From Cyphellophora europaea CBS 101466 (lineage: Eukaryota; Ascomycota; Eurotiomycetes; Chaetothyriales; Cyphellophoraceae), in contig NW_008481798.1 in NCBI RefSeq assembly GCF_000365145.1, positions 930,001-994,000 on the forward strand: a DNA stretch of 64,000 nucleotides, in the 5' to 3' direction. A program made the position numbers and the translations under genes. Below, in pieces: positions 55,250 through 64,000 of the stretch (position 1 is the first letter of the stretch; each line of letters begins with the position of its first letter). Below the pieces are notes generated by a model. That model was not told the DNA's origin. It made no database searches and worked only from the letters and a program-made list of their open reading frames with translations.

Positions 55250-57564
55250 TCACTTGTTCTTCTTCGCCAGCGCCTTCTCAACCAAGCTCTCGTACTGGCC
55301 CATGCCACCTTCAAGTTTCTGCAAGCCTGCCTTGAACATCCTGTATACTGTTCCAGGAGTCTGTGCTTCGTCTTCCTCCCCACTGCCCTCCTCGTCCTGA
55401 TCATCCGAGGGCGAAGTGACCTTCTCTCGTTCGACCACGCAGCGCATAAAGTACCGGTCATGCGTGACGACGATTAACGCACCTTGCCAGTCTTGCAATT
55501 CTTCGATCAGAGCCACTATCGTGTCTGCATCAAGGTGGGTAGTCACTTCGTCAAGAATGAGCAGGTGAGGAGAATCGAAGAGAGCCAGGGCCAGTGCTAC
55601 ACGCACCCGCTGACCACCTGAGAGATGCCCGAGCGGTACGTCAGAAACGACGCTGCCTTTTAGTCCTAGGCTGGCCAGTATACCGCGAAGATCTTGCTCC
55701 GAGTACTCTGCGCCAGCAATGGACGCCAGGTGAGACAAGGCCGTGAGCTCAACCTCCTGCTTCCCGAGCGCTTCAAGCTCTTCAACAGCGTGCTGTGAGT
55801 AGTATCCAATCCTAGCCTTTGGGTGAGTGGTGATGATGCCTTTCGTGGGACGTAGCCCTGAGCCAATGAATGATCCCATCAGGAGCTTGATTAATGTTGA
55901 TTTTCCGGACCCGTTGAGACCAGCCAACCCGACACGATCTCCGGGATGCAAGACCAGGTCGACATTCTTCAGGGTGTAGATGCCCGAATTAGGGTATGTG
56001 AAGGTCACCTTCTCAAAAGACACCAAAGACCCTGGGTGACGAAGATCAGCTGGTTGCGCTGGTAGACTGATCCCGACGGGAGGGTCAAATCCGGGGATTT
56101 CGATGGCAGCTCTGTTCGAGTTGTGCCTAAGCGTCAGAAGGTACGAATTAGTCTCGGGACAGAAGAACGATTGTGGTGCGAGTAATATCGAGGGGAGGGA
56201 GTACTGACCACCCCGCAAGGTCACGATTCAGCTTGAAACGCCCCCCTTTGAGTCCAACTTCAAGACCACTCCGCTCATCGAGCTTCTTGCGGCGTGATGC
56301 AGCCTGCTTCAGCTTCTTGTCATCTCCAGAGCGCTTTGCAGCTTTGATGTTAGAGGCAATAGTCTCTTCCATATGCTTGGTCTGCCGCTCTTGGGCCTCA
56401 GACATCTTGGTCATGCGACGAATTTGCCGGCTCTTCTCGGATTCATACTCGCCCAAGTTACCTTTGAAGGTCTCAATCGTCTTAGCTGGCGCCAACCGCA
56501 GTAATATGAGCTCTTGCGCAACTGCATCAGCAAAGTCTCGATCGTGCGTAACTACCACAACGGTCTTGCCTATAAGATCAGTGGTAATATATCGCTGGAG
56601 CCAGATGATGGCCGGTAGATCGAGGAAGTTGGTTGGCTCGTCTAACATAAGGATATCAGTGGCCTGAATGAGAGCACAGGCCAGGTCACAGCGACTTTGC
56701 CAACCCCCTGACAACTGTGAGACTGGCGATTCGATCTGCGTCCCCTTGAATCCCAACCCGAGAAGCACAGCTCGAGCCCGGGCCTCGGTGCTGCCGGCAT
56801 CCATGGCTTCCAAAGCTGACCGGAGATTTTCCATCATGTCAATGCCAGCCTGTTGGTCCTCCACAGGATCGGACGTGGTCTCCTCCAGTAGTCTGACGTG
56901 CGTGAGCTCCGACGAGGATTTTCCGAGACGTAACTTACCGGCCCTTAGCCTGTGCCACTGTTTGCTCCTTTTCGATCAGCGCCTGACGAGCCTTTGCACC
57001 CCTTGCGCCACTTCGTCGTGCTGCTGTGAGCTGTGCTTCCTTCTCTTCATCCTCCGCGGCTTCGAGCTGAAGCTTTCTGACTGTCCTTGACGTCGCCTCG
57101 ACGTCTACTTCTGACGCTTCGAGAACACTTGTGAGCCGTGAAAGATCTTGTAGCGCTCGTTCTCGTTTGGCATCGCTTCGAGTCACATACTCCAGCACGC
57201 TCTGCTCGGGTGATTGCGGGACATTGTCGCTGTCGATGTCAGAGCTGACGCGGGTCTGCCCAAGTAGCAACATCCGTAGATTTGATGCGACTCCGGGGAT
57301 GCGTCGTTCTGCCAATGCTTTTAGCACAGTTGATTTCCCTGTGCCGTTGCGGCCATGAAACACGTAGTGGACTCCAGGCTGGATACGGAGGTGCGCATGG
57401 TCGAGCAGTTCCAACCCACCGATAGAGATCGTCAGGTCTCGGATGTCTATCTCTCTCAGCGTTGGGGCATCAATGCTCTCCGTGTGAAAGCGGCTCTGTT
57501 GACTCGTGACCACGATGCCTCCATCTTTGGAATTTTTGGCGACACGATCCTTAGCTTTGGGCAT
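55250..57564 (-). CDS. ABCF-family ATPase with two nucleotide-binding domains
   Basis: Three exons (57564-56939, 56892-56209, 56126-55250) encode 728 residues. There is no transmembrane segment. NBD1 has Walker A GRNGTGKST, signature LSGGW and Walker B MLDEPTNFLDLPA. A basic coiled linker follows (RRKKLDERSGLEVGLKGGR). NBD2 has GLNGSGKST, signature LSGGQRVRVALALAL and Walker B ILDEVTTHLDADT. Splicing restores AKGR-LLEETTSD and DLAGW-HNSNRAA; the second intron has a GTCAGT donor. ABCF proteins act on ribosomes in assembly, elongation or stress signalling rather than in transport. I cannot map it to Gcn20, Arb1 or New1 with certainty. The P-to-V change in the second LDEPT motif is noted. Confidence 0.92.
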
Positions 57565-58063
57565 AACGGAATATAAAACAAGATAGATAGTATGCCCCGG
57601 GCGGATGCGCAAGATGTCTCGGCGGTCCGATTACAGGACTATTGTTAAAAGAGTACCAGTGGGCTTTGCAAAAGTCGCGGCCCTTGATGGCCTACCGTAC
57701 ATGCAATATAAATACTCAACCAGCAATATCAACATGGTCCTATTGGGGTACAACATTGGCGGTCCAGCTGAAGCGAGACCGGGGCAACGATGACTCTTGC
57801 TCATGCAAGAACCTCGTCAAAACAAGCGGGAGGGTTTTACAGTGACTCACGTTTCCGCGAGTGACACGAAGCGCGAATGAGGAGATGCCCCACTGGAAGG
57901 TTTTAGGATTTCTGGGGAGCTACGGGTGAGCCAGGGTTAGGGTTAATACGAAGCTGCCAAGCCTGGTGAGGATCGAAGTCGTCTGGGCTTTGTAGCGCCG
58001 CAGCTGTTCATCATTGGAGGTCTGCGCAAGAGAGACTACCATCCACTCTACTCACTGCCCGGC
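57565..58063. promoter_or_regulatory. Shared divergent promoter, ABCF / uS14m
   Basis: 499 bp between divergent starts. Both genes serve translation (inferred), so co-regulation is possible. Two adjacent TTAGGG-like hexamers occur near 57,932-57,945. Confidence 0.45.
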
Positions 58064-58549
58064 ATGTCGCAGTTTCGGGCAAAGAAACTCGACCTAGGAG
58101 GATTCATTAACGCCAGAATCATTCGTGATCACACGAAGCGGAAGGTCTTCGCCGAACACGAACAGGAAAGGTCCGCCGAGTTCGCACTCGACCTGAAAAG
58201 GTGCTACAGGATACCTCGCTAACGCTGGCCTCTATAGACAAGCTCTGCGATATGTCATCAGGAATACGACCCTGCCACAGCGCGTGAGGACGGCGGCGCA
58301 TATCGAGTTGTCCAAGATGCATTGCTACACCCGACCGAACCAGATCGTGAACAGATGCGTCATGGGAGGCGTTGCGAGAGGTGTCTTCAGAGATTTTAGA
58401 ATGGGCAGAGTAAGTCCGACTTCGGCAGACACGACACATTTGAACCGATGGCCAAGCGTGGACGAATCCTGGACTGACATGGCTAGTTTCAATTCCGAAT
58501 GAATGCCCTCGCAGGCAACCTACCAGGCGTCAAGAAGGCCAGCTGGTAG
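58064..58549 (+). CDS. mrp2: Mitochondrial small-subunit ribosomal protein uS14m (Mrp2)
   Basis: Too fragmented to show as a long frame. Three exons (58064-58170, 58238-58409, 58487-58549) join to 113 residues, the usual length of fungal uS14m. Recognisable blocks: MSQFRAKKLDLGGFINAR, IRDHTKRKVFAEHE, LRYVIRNTTLPQRVR, MHCYTRPNQIVNRC, RGVFRDFRMGR and LAGNLPGVKKASW at the C-terminus. The first intron has an unusual GTCCGC donor but a good GCTAAC branch point; the second uses GTAAGT. uS14m binds 15S/16S rRNA in the head of the small mitoribosomal subunit. No separate presequence is needed because the basic N-terminus usually serves. Assignment is firm from the block order. Confidence 0.92.
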
Positions 58550-59145
58550 AGTCTCGTGTTCGATATATGTCTCACAAGATTAGCGCTTCGGCATACACGG
58601 CGTTGGGTTTCTGATGTATTAAGAGGAGGATACTATACAGGCGGGCTGGCCCGCATGGCCATCGCCTTCAAAAGTGCTGCATTGCCATGGTCGGATAAGT
58701 GAGCTCATGGCATGTTGCTGCATCCCGACGACGCCTCTGGCACACCCGAGTCCTCGATCAGAAGCTGCTGTGGTATCAATGAATATAGCCTCAGAACCGC
58801 CTGAGGCGGTTGGACGCTAGATACGGCTTAGCCGGATGGTCCTTGGCAGCCCAACCTCACTTCATTCTATCCATCCTCGCTGTTCATCTCTTATACGCGA
58901 CATCCCAACCTGCAAGCTGAACATCTGATTCAAGATGCGACCAACGCTAACGTGACTGAATGAAAATGCGTCCGAGGATTTCTGAATCGTTGCCACCCTC
59001 AAATAATGCCATGTTTGCGGATTTCATCATCGCCTGAAGTGTTTGCTACTTTTGCCCAGCCTCGACCGATCCTAACAGCTACAAATAGCCATCTTCCTGC
59101 TTTCACATATCGTCTTGCCTCTTCTGCCACATATTTTCTACGATC
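58550..59145. other. Intergenic between uS14m and the Arb2-domain gene
   Basis: 596 bp. No gene is recognised. Confidence 0.4.
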
Positions 59146-60343
59146 ATGTTTCGTCGACTGCCACATACCTTACCGAAGGACACCGTCTTTCCGACAAATC
59201 TCTCTGATCTTGGCTACTTCATCAATAACCAAGACCAAATTCGACAAATCAGGAATCCCGACCAGAAATACCAATTCAAGATCAATGCCAACGATCGAGT
59301 CAATGACACGTACAAGAGATCCATGAACGGTAAGATGTACGCCGAGCTCAACCATGGTGTACTCAAGCTCACATTCCCCTGCCTTAGCTTGCGTCGAGAA
59401 TCTGGTGCATGACCGTCTAGATTCGCTCGGCTTCGAGACGCTCCGTCTTCCGTTGGAGGCCGGCCCTCAGGATAACCATGTCCCGATCTATCTCTCCCCG
59501 AATATCAGATCGAAGAAAAGAGTCATTGTCCTGTTCCCTGAACGTCAGCTCGACCCTGTCATCTTCTCATTTCGCGTGACAGGTGACGAGAACATCAAGG
59601 ACGGCTCCGTGCTCGGTCTCGTCGACGCAATCCTCAACGGACCTACGGCGACATCCGATAACGATCAGCCTGGAATCATCATTGCCAACCCAGCTCAGCT
59701 TTATTGGTACAGGGCTGGTCAGAGAGCCGTCACTTGGCTCGAGTGGCTGAGCCTTCCGCGCCCAAGCGCTGTGCACGAGGCTTACCGGGTTGATCCTATT
59801 AAGAATACTGTACCTGGCAACGAAGACTCGGAGGCCCACGTGGCGTACGTTCTCGGCAATGTGCTCGACGCCGTTATCCACAAGGAAGCCAAGATTGACA
59901 TCATCGGCCTGGAATGGACTGGCAAACAAGCTCTCGAATACATCTCACTCAACTGTAAGCTCCCAGACTAACCCAAAGTCGCGTCTAACAAGTGTGCAGG
60001 GTCGCAGTGGTCGCATCGTATCGGAGCCATGTGCTTCGGTGAGCCTCAGCATAAGGTGGAGGATCTGCAAGCAATGTACGGAGCGACGGATGAATTTCTT
60101 CACTTCCTCTCAACGAAGTGTCGCGCTTTCTCCATGTCTCAAGAGCCCCAGGGCACCGTAGTCAGTGGCAGAGTCGAGGTTGGATGCAATTGCTTTGCCA
60201 GTGCAGAAGAAATGTACCCGCAGAACATTATTATCCGCGACTGGAGAAGTATGCTGGATCACTTCAACGTGGTACACACTCTTCCAGATTACCAGGAGCC
60301 TATCAGATACTCAGAGGAGGAGCGGGAAGCTGGATGGTCATAG
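59146..60343 (+). CDS. Arb2-domain protein
   Basis: Three exons (59146-59329, 59388-59954, 60000-60343) encode 364 residues; splicing gives SMN-ACVENLVHDRL and EYISLN-WSQWSHRIGAM. The N-terminal block MFRRLPHTLPKD and the phrase LGYFINNQDQIRQIRNP are typical of the fungal Arb2-domain family (related to FAM172 and to the C-terminal domain of Hda1). The alpha/beta fold shows as VIVLFPERQLDPVIFSFRV, QPGIIIANPAQLYWYR and IDIIGLEWTGKQALEYI. S. pombe Arb2 is a subunit of the Argonaute siRNA chaperone complex. Whether this protein acts in RNA silencing here is unknown, since many ascomycetes carry several Arb2-domain paralogs. Confidence 0.85.
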
Positions 60344-60730
60344 AGAAAGGGGCCCGGCTTGAGGCTGAACCACGAAGTTCCCACCGATGGCGTTGACATT
60401 GGGAGGTGTTGCTGTGGCTTTAGCTTGTTGGGCGAGAATACAATTTCTACGACATGGCATCTGCTTGAAGCGAGTTTTGGGAGGGTCATCCACGAGATTC
60501 ACTAAGACAATTTTCTCTTCAGCCTCTTCGGCATGTGTTCTGATGTTCGAGGTGAAAGGTGGCCAAATATCGCAACCGGTTGCTGAGCAGTGACTGAGCT
60601 CCTGCCTTCCCCGCCACTCCCAGCCGTCACATTGTCGTCTTCACTCCTACTGACACCGCGTCCTTGCGACTGTCCGTCTTCGAGCCATCTTCTAACCTTT
60701 GAACCTCCCACCGTTGTCGAGGGGCCCAAA
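60344..60730. other. Intergenic; promoter and leader of the DUF7918-type gene
   Basis: 387 bp. The downstream frame is open to 60,590, but the family's conserved start MVKFRGIEI is at 60,731. Confidence 0.45.
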
Positions 60731-62327
60731 ATGGTCAAGTTTCGCGGCATCGAGATTTCCATCATCTCTCAATTTGACATCTGCAAACTGCCAGAATTTC
60801 GCTTGCGTCAAACCACTCCGCAGTCTGACCCTTTTCGGGAACTTGGTTTTAGTTCCTCGTCGAACGCTGTTGCCTCTTGTTACGTTCCGATTTACGCTGG
60901 CTCGCAGGGTAAGTTGGCCAATGAGGATGTCGCAACTTCTGACGACCCTCCAGTCTGGTTCGAGTACTCTATCGACGGTCCTCATCCCCCAGAAGGCAAA
61001 GGCTATCTTTTCAAGCTGTTTATTGATGGGCAGTTCGTCATATCTTGGGACTGTACAGAGAAGCACGATCACCACGGCAAAATGATGTACAACCTTATCT
61101 GCGAGGGCAAGAACGAGGATACTGGCGCTGCTCAACTCACGAGGGAGGCTCTCAAGTTCTCTGATGTTGATCCAAGTGCCGAACCATCGGAGCAACAGGA
61201 TGTCGCTGAGATCCGTATCCACCGCATCGAGCACCGTCAACGCGCCCGCGAGGTCGAGGTCAGGCTTGGGCGCACCGAGTACAAGGCGAAGTCAGAGAAT
61301 GGTCTCCGGTAAGACCTACTGCACGCCCTCTCGTTGGCAATCAATTCGCTTCTGTTCCTGTTAGTGCCATGGCTTATACTGATAGCTCATAGACTCACTG
61401 AAGGTGGCTTGCTGGAGCCTGGCTTCCCACAGCGTCGCTACAAGTACCAAATCCTCGATCCTATCGACGATCCCTATGCTACGTTTCGTTTCCACTATCG
61501 AACTATTGGTGAGTTTGGAGTTTCTCATCTTTTGCAGTTTCTGACATCTACAAGACTATCTCAAGCGCCACGGTATCGTCGAGTCTGCAACAGACTCCAC
61601 TTCGAGCTCTATTATTTCGGCTGACTGCAAAGATGCGTCCTCGACTCTTCGGGCACCGGAGGATGCTGAACATACTGTCGACTCGGTCAACCTCATTGCT
61701 TCAACGACACACGAGGCCTCTGTTTCTCCCTTCGCCGTAGCCAAAAAAGGTCCGTCCGAATGCACATCTCAGAAATCAGACAGCTTCGTCCCTCCAAGCG
61801 ACTCTGAGGAATCCCTCAGTCTGGTGACGAAAGACAGCATCGAGGATCTGTCGTCGATGGTTCCCAAATCTCCGAAAACGCCTCATGCGTCCGCACCTCC
61901 CAAGCCTCCACATTCTCCCAACAAATCGCCTCAGACTTTCGAAGAGATCATTGACTACCAGACCAACGATGAACCTGTTCCACCCCCTTCGCCAAGCAAA
62001 TTCTCCATGTCACCTCGACGACTACTCAAAAAGAAGCTCACGGTCAACATCAATGGTACAGATTTCAATATTGAGCGAAAGAAGCGGCCTCTCAGCCCGT
62101 TCAATGGCGGTGGCAAACTAAGAAAGCTTGTTCCGCCATCTGCCCCCCCTGCGCTGACTGAGTTCGGTCCGACAGTCAAGGATGAGGTAGAGAAGCTTGA
62201 GGAGAGGATGAGAAAGACCGATGAAGACGTTCCCGCCGTTCCAAAGGATGTCAGACGTTCGACTAGGGCTGAGAGGGGTGGACGTCAGCTGATGGGGTTC
62301 TTAAACCGTCGTCTCGGCAGGGAGTGA
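60731..62327 (+). CDS. DUF7918-type fungal protein of unknown function
   Basis: Three exons (60731-61308, 61393-61508, 61555-62327) encode 488 residues. Splicing joins SENGLR-LTEGGLLEPGF and YRTIG/D-YLKRHGIVE in frame. The N-terminal ~260 residues form a compact beta-rich domain (VPIYAGSQ, FEYSIDGPHPP, YLFKLFIDGQFVISWDC) and end with YKYQILDPIDDPYATFRFHYRT. This matches the widespread uncharacterised fungal domain DUF7918 as I remember it. The C-terminal half is disordered and Ser/Pro-rich with basic patches (SPRRLLKKKLTVNING, DVRRSTRAERGGRQ), which could be nuclear localisation signals. No function is known. Confidence 0.8.
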
Positions 62328-63180
62328 TGGCGGTGAGCTCAGCTGATAAGCGGATGGGCATCATGGGCGCTCGTAGAAGGTCTTTTTCGATCAGTGTCAG
62401 CCCTCTGTTTCTGATCCCACAAATTTCAGCCTCTCCAAAAGAAATGATCAAAGGAAATGGCACATCAATTGCCAACCTAGCAGACGACGTTGAGAATGGG
62501 GACAAGACTGCGATAGAGGTGGCGTATGGTGCGCAGGCGGCCTGCCTTTGCTTCTCCTCCCTTCATTCGTCTACCCTCTACTCAAGACCATACACCAAGG
62601 CCCAAGAAACCTCATCCCAGAAGCAACCAAGCAAACCGACCAATTCCCCCCTCTGCTCTTCGCGCCCTCTCCCCTGATGCTCCTCCCACGCACGTGCCCT
62701 TCCTCTCGCCTCCCACCGACAAATCCATCACGATCAACTACAGCACGTCCCTCATCAGCACCTTCTCCAAATTGGGGCATAGGCTCGCATGAAATCTCAT
62801 CCTTGAGAGCCAGGCCGGCGCTCAAGTATCATCACCGCTGGGGGGCAGCTTCTGCTCTGTCGGAATCTCATTTCGAGAATCGTTGCTGAAGGACTGCTCT
62901 TGATCCCGCTACATGAGCTGGTGAATCTCCCAGATCATCCTCGACATCAGCGAGCGCCCCATTCGCGCTTTGTCCAATTATGTGCCTCAGCGGCGCCGCC
63001 GTCCTGCTCTTGCTGGGCGCTGTGCGTTTTGAGCAGCAAATATATTTTTTCGTTCTGCCCGAGTTCCTGCCCCGGTTGCCAGACAAACCACTTCAGAGCC
63101 GATTGCGATGGTTTTTGCTCACAGTTGCAGTCACCGAACCAAGGACGTGGTCTGCCATGGTTGGACAGCACGCTTGCGGT

Positions 63181-63588
63181 TGCGGTCTCCGAGAGAGCGC
63201 AGACTGCATATTCCAAAATTATTTCATACCCATACAGACGCGCGATTCCACAAAACGTAATTTAACATAAATCTGAAACCAAATCTACTAGCCCCTCCCC
63301 CCTGTAATCTCACACTATGTACATGTGAAAACTTGCCCTCTTGAGCCAAAGAAAGTGCCTGGGGGGTGCCCAAGGGGTGCCCAAGAGGATGCCCAAGAAA
63401 GTGCCCTAGGGGTGCCTAAGAGGATACCCAAAGAAAGTGCCCTGGGGGTGCCCCAGGGGTACTCAAGAGGATATCTAGAAGTAGATTGGTTTTGAATTTA
63501 TGTCAGATTACAGATGGTTTCATTAAGCAAACATCTCCACACGGGCAAAATTACGGAATATGCAGTTTGCGCTCTCTCGGACACCGCA
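63181..63588. mobile_element. Candidate short inverted-repeat (MITE-like) element
   Basis: The 34-bp arm at 63181-63214 is repeated in inverse orientation at 63555-63588 with two to three mismatches; both read TGCGGT..CCGAGAGAGCGCA and CTGCATATTCC. The arms enclose about 340 bp without coding capacity. A 15-nt palindrome (ACACCGC A GCGGTGT) overlaps the outer edge of the right arm. No target-site duplication is obvious, so the outer limits are uncertain. Confidence 0.45.
63348..63476. repeat. Imperfect minisatellite, three copies of 35-47 bp
   Basis: Three copies begin AAGAAAGTGCC at 63348, 63395 and 63430. Each ends in an AAGAGGAT(G/A) block, with internal GGGGTGCC(C/T) sub-repeats. It lies between the two inverted-repeat arms. 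Confidence 0.75.
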
Positions 63589-64000
63589 GCGGTGTGGTGT
63601 CGAGGATGGTATAGTGATTTTTGCCGTGGGTACGAATCATGTATAGAAGTATTTTGGGACCGTGCTTAGCATTGCTTGGTTGTGGCATCGCTTAGCATGT
63701 GCTTGGCGGCAGCCCAGCCCATGTCAATGCAGCAGTATACGGATATTGCGAGAGGTCCCTCAAGAGGAAACGGAGAAAAAGAGGTATCTCAGGCTTCGCG
63801 GAACGGTCCAGGATGTCGTGAAACTTTCCAGAAAAGAAAGCTACTCATGTTGATCGACTGCACATGATTCCCCCGAACGGCACCATTTAGATGCGTCCGT
63901 CATAGATCTCGCAAAGCAACTTTGAAGCCTGTTGAGATCTACCGTCTCGCGATCTGCTCCATCTACTGAGTCTTGTATTGCTATCGTATCTGGACGACCT

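Larger units (their letters stand above)
62328..64000. other. Gene-free right end of the window
   Basis: 1.7 kb. Open frames at 62,324-62,889 and 62,900-63,270 show no domain or splice partner. The right half contains the inverted-repeat pair and tandem repeat described separately. A gene starting beyond 64,000 cannot be excluded. Confidence 0.5.

Noticed and set aside
57930..57946. TTAGGG-like hexamers as an interstitial telomere
   Set aside because: Only two adjacent hexamers between ordinary genes; expected by chance.
62526..62889. Overlapping proline-rich frames after the DUF7918-type gene
   Set aside because: No domain, no splice partner and a composition like UTR sequence.
1..64000. 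tRNA, rRNA or CRISPR features
   Set aside because: I scanned by eye for T-arm motifs (GTTCRA) with matching stems and for regularly spaced repeats and found none that hold up; a covariance-model search would settle the tRNA question.

Overview
The window is nuclear DNA of a filamentous ascomycete (Pezizomycotina). The basis is the gene content: a fungal rhodopsin-domain (PTH11-like) membrane protein, Zn2Cys6 regulators, a LaeA-like methyltransferase, a PAS kinase, an Rgd1-type RhoGAP, Arp6, Vps41 and mitochondrial uS14. The short introns agree with this: most are 45-120 nt, with GT-AG ends and CTRAY branch points. A dothideomycete is my guess, but nothing in the sequence proves the class. I rebuilt genes by joining open frames across splice sites. 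Every multi-exon model below keeps phase and rejoins a recognisable domain or motif.

Layout. 1-13.6 kb: the 3' end of an unrecognised gene, a seven-helix rhodopsin-domain protein, a PAS-domain kinase, a repeat-rich gene-poor stretch, and an F-box/LRR protein that ends in a CaaX box. 14-20.3 kb: a stand-alone adenylation (NRPS-like) enzyme, an F-BAR/RhoGAP protein and a short-chain dehydrogenase. 21.4-24 kb: an unrecognised 157-residue protein convergent with Arp6. 24-31.4 kb: an accessory block of two Zn2Cys6 regulators, a nine-exon LaeA-like methyltransferase and a divergent cytochrome P450. 31.7-37.2 kb: Vps41 and a mitochondrial RMND1/DUF155 protein, divergent. 37.7-44.5 kb: a secreted-type FAD-linked oxidase ending in KDEL, a sugar transporter and a GH51 arabinofuranosidase. 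45-57.6 kb, all on the minus strand: an RBR-type RING protein, a small cupin-like protein, an acid-sphingomyelinase-like phosphodiesterase, a regulator with both a C2H2 and a Zn2Cys6 finger, and an ABCF ATPase. 58-62.3 kb: mitochondrial uS14m (three short exons), an Arb2-domain protein and a DUF7918-type protein. The last 1.7 kb has no gene I trust, but it holds a 34-bp inverted-repeat pair enclosing a small tandem repeat.

How the parts may work together. The 24-31 kb block (two regulators, methyltransferase, P450) looks like a small specialised-metabolism module without a backbone synthase. The adenylation enzyme and dehydrogenase at 14-20 kb and the FAD oxidase at 38 kb could belong to the same chemistry, but conserved housekeeping genes (rgd1, arp6, vps41) separate them, so that link is only inference. 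The transporter and GH51 enzyme form a plausible plant-polysaccharide pair. I found no single undescribed system. The best leads are the KDEL-tagged oxidase, the orphan methyltransferase/P450 block, the CaaX F-box protein and the inverted-repeat element.
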